Assembly: GCA_003671275.1 (NCBI GenBank) | Contig: QWPB01000075.1 | Location: 1-32,950, forward strand | DNA from: Planctomycetota bacterium | GTDB taxonomy: Bacteria; Planctomycetota; Planctomycetia; Planctomycetales; Planctomycetaceae | Length of the DNA: 32,950 bases | Direction of reading: 5' to 3' | In this document: piece by piece, positions 10,378-19,559 of the stretch | Position numbering within the stretch: position 1 is the first letter of the stretch | How the letters are laid out: each line of letters begins with the position of its first letter | Position numbers and translations under genes: made by a program | The notes under the pieces: model-generated | Told to the model about the DNA's origin: nothing | Seen by the model: the letters and a program-made list of their open reading frames with translations, nothing else | Database searches by the model: none

Positions 10378-11298
10378 TTAGGCGGAGCGGCGGAGTGTGA
10401 AGGAGACTCCCAGCGGGCGTTCGAACGGAATGGTGTGCAACTCCGGGCAACGGGCGTCGAGCCAATCACTCACGATTCCAGCAGTCGTTTCCCAGTCGGG
10501 CTCGCTCATTAGTTCATGCAGATGCCCCGCCATTAGCCGCATCGTCTTGTCCGGCGACGGCACGGTCAGCCACCACCGCAGCGCGGCCTCGGGACTGACC
10601 ACTTCATCCTGATCCCCTTGCAGGAGCAGTGTGGGCAGCGTGAGCTTCGTCGACTCTTCCCAAACCTGAACCAGGGCATCGAGCACCTGAAAGTACCAGC
10701 TGGCAGTGACGAAATGTCGACGTAACGGGTCCGCGTCGCGGGTGGACTGCGCCACCGGGTCGCGGGTGAGCTGTTCCGATTTGATCGTGCTTTTGAACCG
10801 GGTTCGGGGAGCAATCAGAGAGCAGACCCGCCCCAGGGTTCGTTTCCAGGCGGGCACCCGTAGCTGCATCGCAAGTAGAGGGCTGGAGAGAATCAGCCCC
10901 GCCAGTTGCCCTGGTCGAGTCTGGGCATACCGGGCAGCGATCAGCCCACCCAAGCTGTGGCCAAAGAGAATTGTCCGGGCGGGGTTCAGCTCCATTGCGG
11001 GCCAGAGTCGGTCCAGATCGTCGAGATATTGGTCAAAATTATCGATGTGAGCATGGGGGCCGCCGGAAAGTCCGTACCCGCGATGGTCGAGGGCCACAAC
11101 CTCCCATCCGTCAAGTGCCACGCGTCGAGACCAGCGTTCGTGTCGCTGACTGTGCTCCCCGGCTCCATGAATCACCAGGAGGGTCCGACCTGGGGGATAT
11201 CCCATCGGTCGCGTCCGCCGCACAAAGAGCGGAAGCCCATCGGATGTCTGGAGATGCGTTGTTTTCTGAAAGACTCCGGAATCCTGTTCGCAGTGCAT
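10378..11298 (-). CDS. Alpha/beta hydrolase, monoacylglycerol-lipase-like
   Basis: 306 residues; the ATG at 11298 follows GGAGG at 8-9 nt. It shows the Hydrolase_4 / lysophospholipase pattern: VIHGAGEHSQRH with the oxyanion His-Gly (44-45), LDHRGYGLSGG, nucleophile elbow GHSLGG (Ser115), acid in LLQGDQDEVV (Asp231), and catalytic His in HELMSE (His261). It probably hydrolyses monoacylglycerol, lysophospholipid or a similar small ester. No signal peptide is seen, so a cytoplasmic location is likely. It stands alone, convergent with the PVC gene and divergent from the 53-residue protein. A near-perfect palindrome at 11324-11344 lies just upstream of its start. Confidence 0.9.
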   Translation of the reverse strand: MHCEQDSGVFQKTTHLQTSDGLPLFVRRTRPMGYPPGRTLLVIHGAGEHSQRHERWSRRVALDGWEVVALDHRGYGLSGGPHAHIDNFDQYLDDLDRLWPAMELNPARTILFGHSLGGLIAARYAQTRPGQLAGLILSSPLLAMQLRVPAWKRTLGRVCSLIAPRTRFKSTIKSEQLTRDPVAQSTRDADPLRRHFVTASWYFQVLDALVQVWEESTKLTLPTLLLQGDQDEVVSPEAALRWWLTVPSPDKTMRLMAGHLHELMSEPDWETTAGIVSDWLDARCPELHTIPFERPLGVSFTLRRSA

Positions 11299-11323
11299 TG
11301 GACCTGCCTCCTGCCGGTAGCGA

Positions 11324-11344
11324 ATAGCCCCTGCAGGGAGCTAT
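11324..11344. promoter_or_regulatory. Palindrome just upstream of the hydrolase start
   Basis: ATAGC and GCTAT enclose the perfect palindrome CCCTGCAGGG, with a single unpaired base (21 bp in all). It begins 26 nt before the hydrolase ATG, where an operator or 5'-UTR hairpin would act. No partner regulator is identifiable. Confidence 0.4.
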
Positions 11345-11531
11345 CGGTCAAAAACCCGGCAGATCGCCAGTCGAATGCCGTTTCCTGGCGTCAGATCCGG
11401 AATTCGAGTCATGATCGTTAAACTTCCACCGACGATAGTCCCCAGAAGACTCCTGACAGTTGGCAGAATGCCAGAACGTCATTACAATTCCTCCTCCCAT
11501 TTCCACTGGATGCGATTTGGACCGAAGCATC

Positions 11532-11693
11532 ATGACCAAGCGAACTTTCGTCGACGTGAAGACCGCCCTCGCGGAGAAGTACGAGCGGCTGGCCCGACTG
11601 ACCTGCAGTGTGCCCCGGAAGGCCACGTACGCTGGACACGCTCTCAAGTACCGCCGTCAGGCTGCTCAGGCCGCACGCGACGGTCACAAGTAA
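11532..11693 (+). CDS. Hypothetical 53-residue basic protein
   Basis: MTKRTFVDVKTALAEKYERL begins a short, strongly basic, probably helical protein (many Lys/Arg, one Cys, one His near the end). The ATG at 11532 is favoured over an in-frame ATG 72 nt upstream, because the intervening part (Pro- and Ser-rich) is unlike the rest. No ribosome site is strong. It looks like a genuine gene: the composition is protein-like and a near-ideal intrinsic terminator follows 82 nt after its stop. A nucleic-acid-binding role is possible from the charge, but no domain is recognised. It is divergent from the hydrolase. Confidence 0.65.
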   Translation: MTKRTFVDVKTALAEKYERLARLTCSVPRKATYAGHALKYRRQAAQAARDGHK

Positions 11694-12025
11694 GACCCGC
11701 GGACGAGTAAGACACCGGAAGGCGTTACGGAGTGATCACTCCGGGGATGCCGGATGGCAATTCATACGATCTCGACCTGCGCCGGTGTTCAACAGGCGCA
11801 GGTTTTTTTGTTGTCCGGGCCAACAACCAGGCGACAATCACTCCATATTTTGTCGTGTACGATCTATTGGTGAAAAGTTTGCGATACCTTCCTCCGTTTG
11901 CGGTGTTTGACACCGTAGAAGCCTTGCCTGTCCCGGGCAGTCGCCCCCCTATCTCCCTTCTGGATTGTGACCACTCAAAAGAGTTCTCGGGACGAATCGT
12001 TCCGGAATGGAAAGCGGAATGACCG
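11694..12025. other. Intergenic region before the three-gene operon
   Basis: A 96-codon open frame crosses it but runs through the terminator at 11775-11809 and has no protein-like features, so I treat it as non-coding. Besides the terminator, a 6-bp hairpin (CGGTGT/ACACCG, 3-nt loop) lies at 11901-11915. The operon promoter must be here or overlap it, but no clear -35/-10 pair stood out. Confidence 0.5.
11775..11809 (+). terminator. Rho-independent terminator after the 53-residue protein gene
   Basis: A perfect 9-bp stem (ACCTGCGCC / GGCGCAGGT) with an 11-nt loop runs directly into TTTTTT (T-run 11803-11809, including the last stem base). Orientation is plus. Confidence 0.9.
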
Positions 12026-13396
12026 ATGAGCACTCCCCAGATCGCCATCATTGGCGGTGGACCGGGCGGGTTAATCACGGCCTATACCCTGCAAAAGATT
12101 CTGGATCGCCCCGCGCGGATTACACTGTTTGAAGCCAGTGGACGCTTGGGGGGAAAGATTCTCACCCCCCAATTCCGATCCGCTCCCGTGCGGTATGAAG
12201 CCGGGGCTGCGGAATTCTATGACTACTCTATGTTCGATGAAGACCCCCTGAAGGATCTGATCGCCGAACTGGGGCTGCCGATTCGTCGCATGGGAGGCCC
12301 AGCGGTCATCATGCGGAATCGCATCCTGGCCAACATGGATGACATCCGTGACCAATTGGGAACTCGAAGTTATCAGGCTGTTTCCCAATTCGATCGGATG
12401 GCCAAAGACCACATGACGCCACAGGAATTTTACTATTCAGACTACCCTGAAGGCCGTGCTGCGCCTCCCCTGACGGAACGGTTCAATGCGGTCATGGCGG
12501 ATGTGGCCGAGCCTCAAGCCCGCCAGTTCATTGAGAACCTGATTCATAGTGATTTGGCGACGGAACCGAAGCAGACCAGTGTGCCGTATGGGCTGCAAAA
12601 TTATCTGATGAATGATCCCGCCTATATGGATCTGTATGGGATCGAAGGGGGTAACGAACTCCTGCCGCAGGCTTTGATCGCCCGTATCAATGCCGTCATC
12701 CGGTTGGAACACATCGTCCAGAGTGTCTCCCGGCACGAAAACCAGATGCGTGTCGTTTCCACGCATCGAGGAGTCACACGCCAGGACGATTTCGACTATG
12801 TCGTGGTCGCACTTCCCCATAATCACTTGAAGTCGGTGGCCTTTCCGGGTGACCGGCTGACGCCCGCCATCGAGCGGCATTACGCCCATTATCATTATCC
12901 GGCCCACTACCTGCGGATTACGATCCTGTTCCAGACGCCGTTCTGGAGACAGGCGTTTGAGGACTCCTATTGGATGCTGGATCAGTTCGGGGGATGCTGC
13001 CTGTACGATGAATCGTCGCGCGATCCGAATTGCGTTCATGGAGTGCTGGGCTGGTTACTCGCAGGGGAGTCCGTCCCGCAGAAGAGCCCCCTCAGCGATG
13101 AACAGCTAATTGCCGAAGCCCTGGACTCGCTGCCCGACTTTCTGGCCCATGGCCGCTCGGAATTTGTGGAAGGGCGAGTCCATCGCTGGGCGGGTGCCGT
13201 GAATGCTCTCCCCGGCGGAGTCCTGCCACAGCCTCACGATCAGCGGCACCGGCCCGAGCCAATTGAACACCCCCACTTGTTTCTGGTGGGCGACTACCTT
13301 TACGACTCCACGCTGAATGGAGTTCTGGACTCGGCGGAATATGTCGCCGGGTGGATCGCGGCCCAGCTTGCCGCCACCTCTCAGGAAAATCGATGA
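12026..13396 (+). CDS. FAD-dependent amine-oxidase/protoporphyrinogen-oxidase-like oxidoreductase
   Basis: 456 residues. It opens with a Rossmann dinucleotide-binding motif, IAIIGGGPGGLITAY (Gly10-Gly15), followed by the ribose-binding acid in LFEASGRLGGK, and it closes with HPHLFLVGDYLYDSTLNGVL, the second FAD contact of the flavin amine-oxidase / phytoene-desaturase superfamily. The middle (about 170-330) is the substrate domain and matches no named enzyme that I recognise. There is no signal peptide, so it is probably cytosolic or membrane-associated. It is the first gene of a tight operon: its TGA overlaps the ATG of the next gene (ATGA at 13393). The operon partners (a membrane-anchored DUF155-like protein and a multi-pass acyltransferase-like protein) suggest a lipid or envelope precursor as substrate, but that is inference. 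Confidence 0.85.
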   Translation: MSTPQIAIIGGGPGGLITAYTLQKILDRPARITLFEASGRLGGKILTPQFRSAPVRYEAGAAEFYDYSMFDEDPLKDLIAELGLPIRRMGGPAVIMRNRILANMDDIRDQLGTRSYQAVSQFDRMAKDHMTPQEFYYSDYPEGRAAPPLTERFNAVMADVAEPQARQFIENLIHSDLATEPKQTSVPYGLQNYLMNDPAYMDLYGIEGGNELLPQALIARINAVIRLEHIVQSVSRHENQMRVVSTHRGVTRQDDFDYVVVALPHNHLKSVAFPGDRLTPAIERHYAHYHYPAHYLRITILFQTPFWRQAFEDSYWMLDQFGGCCLYDESSRDPNCVHGVLGWLLAGESVPQKSPLSDEQLIAEALDSLPDFLAHGRSEFVEGRVHRWAGAVNALPGGVLPQPHDQRHRPEPIEHPHLFLVGDYLYDSTLNGVLDSAEYVAGWIAAQLAATSQENR

Positions 13397-14313
13397 TGTC
13401 CGCCACTGGTGAACTGAATGCCTCATTGTCCTCATGGCCGGTCGGATCCGCGATCCAGCAGATTGCCTATGTCGTGGAAGCGACATCCGGGCAGGTGGTC
13501 GCCATGGAGTTCCCGCCTCCCCTGCGAATGTGCGCTGTCGTGACCGCGTCCGCAGCCGGCCCGGATGGGGGTTCCAGCGAACTGACGATCCTGACCGTCC
13601 CCGCGCCGGTCCGGGAAACCATGAGCGACGACGAAACCGCACTCTTCGCCCGCATGCAGATGTGGGTCGAGGCTGCCACCCCGGCCCCTGGTCCAGCCAG
13701 TCAGATCATGATGTTTCAGGGGGCCCGCATCTGCTGGACACCAGGACGCATCGCGCTCCTCGTGCAACCGGAGCGGATCGAATCCGCACGGCGGGCCTTG
13801 ATCGAAGTCTCATTCTACGACGCGGAATTACGAGCCATCGAGCACCAGCTGGGCCAGGACTGGCCTCACATGGAAGCCGATATGCCGCTGGCCTTTGAAG
13901 TCACGGAAAATACCCTGAGCCAGCGGCAACAGCTACGGCAGCGTTTCCTGCAGATTCTTCAACTGCGGACACGCCTGACACGGCTCAGCGGACATATCCA
14001 TTGCCCCCATCTGCACCCCCCCACACTGGCCAGCCAGATTGGCGAACGTTTTCGAGACCGAACACGCATGGAGCTGCGTTACGAGATCATTGATGAGCAG
14101 ATCGAAGTCTTCGAGGGGGTGTATGAAATGTGCGGACAACGGGCCAGCGACTTCACGCTGACCCGATCGGGCAACATCCTGGAGTGGATCATCATTATCC
14201 TTTTGGTGGCCCAGCTGTTGCTATCGGGAATCGAGATGCTGGCGGGCAGCGGTACCGAGACCTCGACGACCACGTCGAGTCCCCCGTCCACGACCGCGAG
14301 CACGGGGCAGTAG
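13393..14313 (+). CDS. DUF155/RMD1-like protein with C-terminal membrane anchor
   Basis: 306 residues from the ATG at 13393 (or the adjacent ATG at 13396), with AGGAAA 6 nt upstream and a 4-nt ATGA overlap with the preceding stop, implying translational coupling. The last third contains a long helical region with many charged residues (RTRMELRYEIIDEQIEVFEG), then ILEWIIIILLVAQLLL as a single transmembrane helix (about 262-283) and a Ser/Thr-rich 23-residue tail. A helix-rich region followed by LEWIIIILI close to the C-terminus is the hallmark of the DUF155 (RMD1/Sif2) family as I know it. The N-terminal half is less clearly matching, so the assignment is tentative. RMD1-type proteins are membrane-bound with poorly known roles. 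Confidence 0.6.
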   Translation: MMSATGELNASLSSWPVGSAIQQIAYVVEATSGQVVAMEFPPPLRMCAVVTASAAGPDGGSSELTILTVPAPVRETMSDDETALFARMQMWVEAATPAPGPASQIMMFQGARICWTPGRIALLVQPERIESARRALIEVSFYDAELRAIEHQLGQDWPHMEADMPLAFEVTENTLSQRQQLRQRFLQILQLRTRLTRLSGHIHCPHLHPPTLASQIGERFRDRTRMELRYEIIDEQIEVFEGVYEMCGQRASDFTLTRSGNILEWIIIILLVAQLLLSGIEMLAGSGTETSTTTSSPPSTTASTGQ

Positions 14314-14314
14314 C

Positions 14315-15403
14315 ATGCGTTATGCATCGATCGATCTGTTGCGAACACTGGCCATCTTCGTCATGGTGATCGTTCACTTTGGCGAAAACCTGTCGGGCTA
14401 CACCTCCCCATTGGTCGGGTTCGGGGCTCCTCTGTTCGCGTTCCTTTCCGGGGCCAGCTACTTCCTGTGGGTTCACGGATTGGAAGCCCATGGAATTGTC
14501 GACACCCACATCTCCAAAGTGTCCGTTCGTCGTGGCCTGTTTGTGACGGGGATTGGATTCGTATTCAACGTACTGGTATGGTTGCCCGAGGACACCTACA
14601 ACTGGGATGTGCTGACCTTCGTAGGCACCATGCTGCTCGTACTGAATGGAGTCCGGCGCATCCCGGCAGTGATCCCTGTGATGATGGCCGGGATGGCTCT
14701 CTTGATCAGTCCCATTCTGCGATCACTGGTGGACTACAACAGTTATTGGCAGAACGGTTACTTTGAATGTGACCCGACCTTGGCGGATCTGCTGATTGGA
14801 TACCTGGTGACCGGGTATTTTCCTGTGTTGCCCTGGATGGTCTTCGCACTGAGCGGGCATACTGCTGCCCGCTATCTGTTTACAGCAGGACCGCTCGAGC
14901 AATCGCAGGACAGCCGCCCAGGAACTCTGTCATTGCTCGGGGGAGTACTAATGATCGCGGCGCTGGGGGCTCTCAGTCTGCGTTCGTTTTTTCCAACCCC
15001 GGTTCAGACAATGGTCGGAAGCTGGACGATGTTCCCGCCGTCCTCCGTGTATGTGACATTCACGCTGGGACTCGCATTACTGGCGTTCGGAGTATCGCAT
15101 CGCCTGATCGACCAGCGGGGCCTGCTTTCGGATCGGTCCCTGGTGCTCTCTCTGGCCAAGACGTTCAGCCGTTATTCCCTGACCATTTATGTGCTGCACC
15201 ACATCGTGCATCTGTGGCCACTCTGGATCTATGGCATGATGGCCGGGCAGGAGCCCACGTATTACTGGAAGATTGCACTGCCCATCACGGTCTCGATCCC
15301 ACTGGCGTTCGCCTTTCTGTGGCTGACATACCTCGCGTTGCGGCGACTGGGGCCAGAACGCACTTATGGGATTGAGTCATGGATGCGATGGGTATGCGAT
15401 TGA
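14315..15403 (+). CDS. Multi-pass membrane acyltransferase-like protein (HGSNAT/DUF1624 or DUF418 type)
   Basis: 362 residues, beginning one base after the previous stop, so certainly in the same operon. The opening RYASIDLLRTLAIFVMVIVH is the characteristic first helix of membrane acetyltransferases related to heparan-alpha-glucosaminide N-acetyltransferase, and about ten hydrophobic helices follow. His21 sits in the position of a commonly conserved His. A conserved-looking late segment reads FSRYSLTIYVLHHIVH. These enzymes move acyl groups across or onto sugars and lipids at the membrane. DUF418 and OpgC/acyltransferase_3 families are alternatives with similar topology. Donor and acceptor are unknown. 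Confidence 0.75.
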   Translation: MRYASIDLLRTLAIFVMVIVHFGENLSGYTSPLVGFGAPLFAFLSGASYFLWVHGLEAHGIVDTHISKVSVRRGLFVTGIGFVFNVLVWLPEDTYNWDVLTFVGTMLLVLNGVRRIPAVIPVMMAGMALLISPILRSLVDYNSYWQNGYFECDPTLADLLIGYLVTGYFPVLPWMVFALSGHTAARYLFTAGPLEQSQDSRPGTLSLLGGVLMIAALGALSLRSFFPTPVQTMVGSWTMFPPSSVYVTFTLGLALLAFGVSHRLIDQRGLLSDRSLVLSLAKTFSRYSLTIYVLHHIVHLWPLWIYGMMAGQEPTYYWKIALPITVSIPLAFAFLWLTYLALRRLGPERTYGIESWMRWVCD

Positions 15404-15414
15404 GGCGGTCGTCC

Positions 15415-15429
15415 CGCCCGTGTCGGGCG
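15415..15429 (+). terminator. Hairpin after the three-gene operon
   Basis: CGCCCG and CGGGCG pair with a 3-nt loop 12 nt after the stop. No T-run follows, so it is a weak terminator candidate or an mRNA 3' stabiliser. Confidence 0.35.
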
Positions 15430-15511
15430 ACTCGACAAGCCCTCTGACTATCGCGCACTATCCTCTCTTTACCCAACTTTCGCGAACGCAGTAAACTCCC
15501 GCGCAGGAGAT

Positions 15512-15550
15512 TGTCCCGGCATGCTCAGCCGTTGGGATTATCACGGGACA
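15512..15550 (+). promoter_or_regulatory. Inverted repeat in the leader of the CvpA-like gene
   Basis: TGTCCCG (15512-15518) and CGGGACA (15544-15550) are exact complements around 25 nt. The right arm ends just before the GGAGGGGG ribosome site of the CvpA-like gene, so pairing could affect access to it. Confidence 0.35.
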
Positions 15551-15569
15551 CTCAGGAGGGGGCGTAGTC

Positions 15570-16904
15570 ATGTGGTACGACATCCTTGTCGTGTGCATTT
15601 TGTTGTTCTTTCTCGCGAAGGGTGCCGCCAAAGGACTGGTCTGGCAGTTGGCAGGAATCGCCGGCATTCTGTTGTGCATGACTTTTGCCAGCACGGCATC
15701 AAAGGTGATCGGCCCCCATATCAATCTGGCACCGCCGGCCAATCAGTGGGCCGTGATGTTTATCACCTACCTGCTGGCCTCTTTTGTGGCCTTTGGTTTT
15801 GCACGAACTCTGAATTCCTGGATCGAGAAGATGGAATTCAAAGAGTACAACCGGCATCTGGGAGCGATCTTCGGCCTGGTCAAAGGGGCCTTGCTGGTTC
15901 TGCTGATGACCTTCATGATCGTGACGTTTTCCGAGAAGTCTCGGAATCTGATCAAGGACTCGCGGGCGGCCCATATCGCCGCCAAGGTGATTCATCAGAT
16001 TGAGCCGCTCGTCCCGGACAAGATGAGTCAGGCGGTGGGGCGATATATCCAGATGTTCGAAGCCACGGGCTTTGCTCATACCCCGCCGGACGAATTCACC
16101 CCCGAAGAGAAGATTATCGATCAATACCCCACCGAGATTGATGGCCTGACGCAGCTGGGACAACCCGCCCCCTTTGAGACCGGCAACCCGCAGACTCGAA
16201 CACCAGCCACGCTGCCACCCAGCGACCTCTACAACGATCTGCTCGGCGTCATCGGCAAGGCTGCTACGGATAAACTGACCACCGAACTGGGAGGGGCCAG
16301 TCCCCGAACCAAGGCGCAGCTGGAAAGCACAATTACCAGTGCCTTGCAGAGTGCTGATCGCCAGACGCTACTCGATCTCCAGCAGCGGATTCGAAATTCC
16401 GAACGGAATCAGGAGCCATTACTCCAGAATGTGGGCGACTGGGCCTACGAAAATCTGGAAAACGTCCTGCAGCCAGCGGTCCCTGCAAATTCGGGGACAC
16501 GACAGCCAGCCCCGGTCGATCAGCCCAATGTCGCCAACACTCCGACGGCCCCCCGAATCACGTCACCCGTGGCTCCCACAGGGCCACGGACAATGCTGGA
16601 CGATATCGTGGCGGCAAAAACGCAGTTCGCCTCGCTGCAATCCAAGCTCAAGCAAGAGTACGAAAACACTCTGCAGGGGCTTCCCAAGAACATCAGCGCT
16701 GCGGTAATCACCGACTGGCATGGCGATTTGACGAATTCCCCGACAGACACGGATCCGGAAACCGACTCCACCACACCGATTGAGGCCCGGATCATTCGCC
16801 AGCTGCGGTCCGCCCGGATTTCAGAGTCCAAACTCCCCGCCGTTTTACAAAAGCGGCTGGCCGATTTCCGCCTGACGGCCCATGGAGCGGAAACAATCCG
16901 CTGA
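15570..16904 (+). CDS. CvpA-family membrane protein with long C-terminal tail
   Basis: 444 residues, with a strong GGAGGGGG upstream of the ATG at 15570. The first 125 residues form four membrane helices with the CvpA pattern: a helix followed by AKGAAKGLVWQLAG, then about 25-48, 63-82 (ITYLLASFVAFGFARTLNSW) and 98-122 (GAIFGLVKGALLVLLMTFMI). CvpA proteins are usually about 160 residues. Here a 320-residue hydrophilic extension, rich in Pro, Thr and Gln with predicted helices, is added. CvpA is linked to colicin V production and envelope homeostasis in enterobacteria, but its molecular role is unclear. The tail is unrecognised. The gene is convergent with the large helical-repeat gene, with 51 nt between stops. 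Confidence 0.85.
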   Translation: MWYDILVVCILLFFLAKGAAKGLVWQLAGIAGILLCMTFASTASKVIGPHINLAPPANQWAVMFITYLLASFVAFGFARTLNSWIEKMEFKEYNRHLGAIFGLVKGALLVLLMTFMIVTFSEKSRNLIKDSRAAHIAAKVIHQIEPLVPDKMSQAVGRYIQMFEATGFAHTPPDEFTPEEKIIDQYPTEIDGLTQLGQPAPFETGNPQTRTPATLPPSDLYNDLLGVIGKAATDKLTTELGGASPRTKAQLESTITSALQSADRQTLLDLQQRIRNSERNQEPLLQNVGDWAYENLENVLQPAVPANSGTRQPAPVDQPNVANTPTAPRITSPVAPTGPRTMLDDIVAAKTQFASLQSKLKQEYENTLQGLPKNISAAVITDWHGDLTNSPTDTDPETDSTTPIEARIIRQLRSARISESKLPAVLQKRLADFRLTAHGAETIR

Positions 16905-16955
16905 CAGCCTATGGAAAAATAGCGAATCGCACGGACCGGCCTGTCGGCCCGGATT

Positions 16956-19559
16956 TCAGGGTGTGGGGAGCAGGCACTCTTTTTCCAGCGATGCGTATTC
17001 CGCCGCCAGGGCAGGGCTCCCCAGCTGGGGATAGAGTATACGAGTGACCTTCAGAAGCTTGCGGCACTCGTCCAATGCTCCCAGGCGATGGGTGACTCGC
17101 ACAACCTCCAGCCTCCGACGGAACCACTCCAGCGTCCCCGGTCGTTCGAATCCTTCGAGCTGCTGATAGATCGCCTTGGCCCGCTTGAGATTCTCCGGCT
17201 GTCCGCGTTCCACCGACAACCGGCTGATCGTTTCCAGCAGTGACCGATCGCGAGGACGGGTCAACAGAACCTTTTCATAGATCTCAATCGCCTCCGGAAG
17301 ATCTCCGGTGGCGGTATACGCATCCGCCAGACATTGATCGAGCACGGCGATCACCTCCCGAGGAAGTGATTCCCGCTGCCGCTCCAGCCTTTGTGCCACA
17401 GCCAACTGCACTCGTCCCAGGTCGTGCCGGGCCACTGGCTCCAGAGTCTGTGACAGCTCGGCCAGCCCCGAGAGAATGACCAGCAGCTCTGCCGGATCGG
17501 AGGTGGTCAACTGTCGCAGCTGATGCTCAGCCTCTCCCATGCGTCCCAGGCCGGCCAGACAAACGATCTGCATCTGATGAACCGGGGCCAGCAGGGCAGT
17601 CCATCCGGTCGCCAGAGGAACACCGTCACGAGCTGCTTCGCGTTCCGCCAGATCACGGCTGTGGGCCACCTGCCGCAACAGAGTATCCGCATCGGCATAG
17701 CGTCGGGCACGGAAGTACAACAGTACCCGCGCCCAGCGCAAGGCATTCTCGGATTGTGCCAAAGACCATCCCAAGGGAGGCTTCGGCCAGCGAATCACCT
17801 GAACCTGAAAGGCCGCCGAGGCCTGCCGCTCCAAAGCATCACGCCCGGACGGTTCGCCAAATGTGGTCAGTAGCTTCTCATAACAATACGGCCACTGAGC
17901 TGCGGCATCGCCAGCCCGGACATGGTCGGCAGGAATCGATTCGAGGTACTGAATTGCGACCGGCCACTCTTCATGCCGCAAAGCATCCACGGCCAGCGCC
18001 CATTCGGCCTCCCCGCGTGAGGAATGCTTCGGGTAACGGGTCAGCAGTGTCTTGAGCTGTTCGGTGTAAGCCGACCTTAGAGCCGGGGAGGGTTGCTGAT
18101 CATGATGCTGTCCCACCGCCCAAGCCGCCAGCAACTGGGCATCCGCCCCGCGGACATCCTGGGGATAGTTTTTTTGAAAGTCGATCAACAGGCGACTCGC
18201 AACAGCCCAGTCTCGTGACTGAACGGCGATCGAGGCGCGGGTGTACGCCAGATCGGCGGCCAAGTCGGATTTACCCTCTCGCTGAGCCTGAGACGTCGCC
18301 CGTTCATAGACGGTCCCTGCAGCGATCCAGTCCTGAAGGCCGACCGCTCGTTCTCCTTCGCGAACCATGGCGGCGAGCTCTGCCCCATACTCGCGGGTCT
18401 GTGTGGCCCGGTTGATTAGCAAGTCGGCGTACGTTCGCCACGGTCCCGGAATCAATTGTCGCTGCGTGTCGATCTGCCGCTGTAACTCCTGTTCCAGCTT
18501 CTCCAACTCCTGTGGCGGGGCAGGGGAGGGGGCCTGTGGACTATGCAGTTTCTCCAGCGAGGCCAGCAGGCACTCCACGTTGATCTCTCGCAGTTCCGGC
18601 GACAAGCGGCCATGCTCACGCCCATAATCCAGGATCACCTGCATCGCATCCGCAGGACGCTGACGGGCCAACTCGGTGCGTGCCCATTCGCCGATCAGGG
18701 AGTCCGCCCAGACCGGCGGCACGCTGGTCAGCGGGATTGACTTCGCCCATGTGATCGCCCGATCGTGTTCCCCCTGCAGGCGCAGGATCTCGATCCTCGC
18801 AATACGAGCCAGCCAGTAGAACTGACTGGTTGACCGCTTTCCCTGCTCTCCGGCCAGCGTCTCCGCATCCAGCAGGGCGGCGACACGGTCAGGCCCCGTC
18901 AATTGCAATCGAGCGAACGTGATTCGCAGGCGGATGCCCAGATAGTCCAACTCGTCCTCGATCCTCCGGACATCCGCCGCCGACAGATCGCCAGGTCTCC
19001 GTCGCGGAGAGGAAGCGGGGCGTGAATCACCGGGAACCGTCCGGGCGGGCTTACCGGCCCACTGACGAAACTCTTCACCCGCGATCCGCAGATCGTCCAA
19101 CGCCTGCTGGACGGCAGCAATCGCTTGCGATTTCTGCGGTGGAGAGTCAGGGAGCAGCAGGCTTGACCAGAACTCAGCCAGAGCGAGATCGCAGAGCAGG
19201 GTGGCCTGCCGAGCCCGCACGACACCCCATCGGGCTTGCTGGCGATCACTAAGCAGTGGCTGAAGAACGGACCGGGCCCGGCCCCACATCTCCTGGGACT
19301 CTGCCGGGGTCGCGGCCTCCGCCGCATGGGCTGCCATGCACCGCGACAGTTCGACCGTGATCAACGCTCGATCACTCGGAGACAGGTCAGGATCGCTAAG
19401 CCGTGTCGGAGCATACTCTTCCGCCACTCGAAACAGACCCGCCGCCCGCAGTTCGGAAAAATAGGTGGACAGAGCCTCCCCGTCTTCCGCCTGACAGGCC
19501 ACCCCACCGGGGACCAGGGCGATCACCAGAATCCCCCAAATGAGCCGTGCTGAGGCCAC
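16956..19559 (-). CDS. Large exported TPR-like helical-repeat protein
   Basis: 867 residues from a GTG at 19559, with GGAGG about 11 nt upstream. A signal peptide is clear (LIWGILVIALVPGGVACQA), probably cut after Ala rather than lipidated, because the residues before Cys fit the lipobox poorly. The rest is almost entirely helical, with repeated pairs resembling tetratricopeptide repeats, for example LPEAIEIYEKVLLTRPRDRS and NLKRAKAIYQQLEG near the C-terminus, and Ala/Arg/Leu-rich helices throughout. I infer a periplasmic or envelope scaffold, but the partner cannot be identified. Planctomycetes have many such proteins. Confidence 0.8.
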   Translation of the reverse strand: MASARLIWGILVIALVPGGVACQAEDGEALSTYFSELRAAGLFRVAEEYAPTRLSDPDLSPSDRALITVELSRCMAAHAAEAATPAESQEMWGRARSVLQPLLSDRQQARWGVVRARQATLLCDLALAEFWSSLLLPDSPPQKSQAIAAVQQALDDLRIAGEEFRQWAGKPARTVPGDSRPASSPRRRPGDLSAADVRRIEDELDYLGIRLRITFARLQLTGPDRVAALLDAETLAGEQGKRSTSQFYWLARIARIEILRLQGEHDRAITWAKSIPLTSVPPVWADSLIGEWARTELARQRPADAMQVILDYGREHGRLSPELREINVECLLASLEKLHSPQAPSPAPPQELEKLEQELQRQIDTQRQLIPGPWRTYADLLINRATQTREYGAELAAMVREGERAVGLQDWIAAGTVYERATSQAQREGKSDLAADLAYTRASIAVQSRDWAVASRLLIDFQKNYPQDVRGADAQLLAAWAVGQHHDQQPSPALRSAYTEQLKTLLTRYPKHSSRGEAEWALAVDALRHEEWPVAIQYLESIPADHVRAGDAAAQWPYCYEKLLTTFGEPSGRDALERQASAAFQVQVIRWPKPPLGWSLAQSENALRWARVLLYFRARRYADADTLLRQVAHSRDLAEREAARDGVPLATGWTALLAPVHQMQIVCLAGLGRMGEAEHQLRQLTTSDPAELLVILSGLAELSQTLEPVARHDLGRVQLAVAQRLERQRESLPREVIAVLDQCLADAYTATGDLPEAIEIYEKVLLTRPRDRSLLETISRLSVERGQPENLKRAKAIYQQLEGFERPGTLEWFRRRLEVVRVTHRLGALDECRKLLKVTRILYPQLGSPALAAEYASLEKECLLPTP

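Noticed and set aside
11732-12022. A 96-codon plus-strand frame
   Set aside because: It contains the strong terminator at 11775-11809 and has no protein features.
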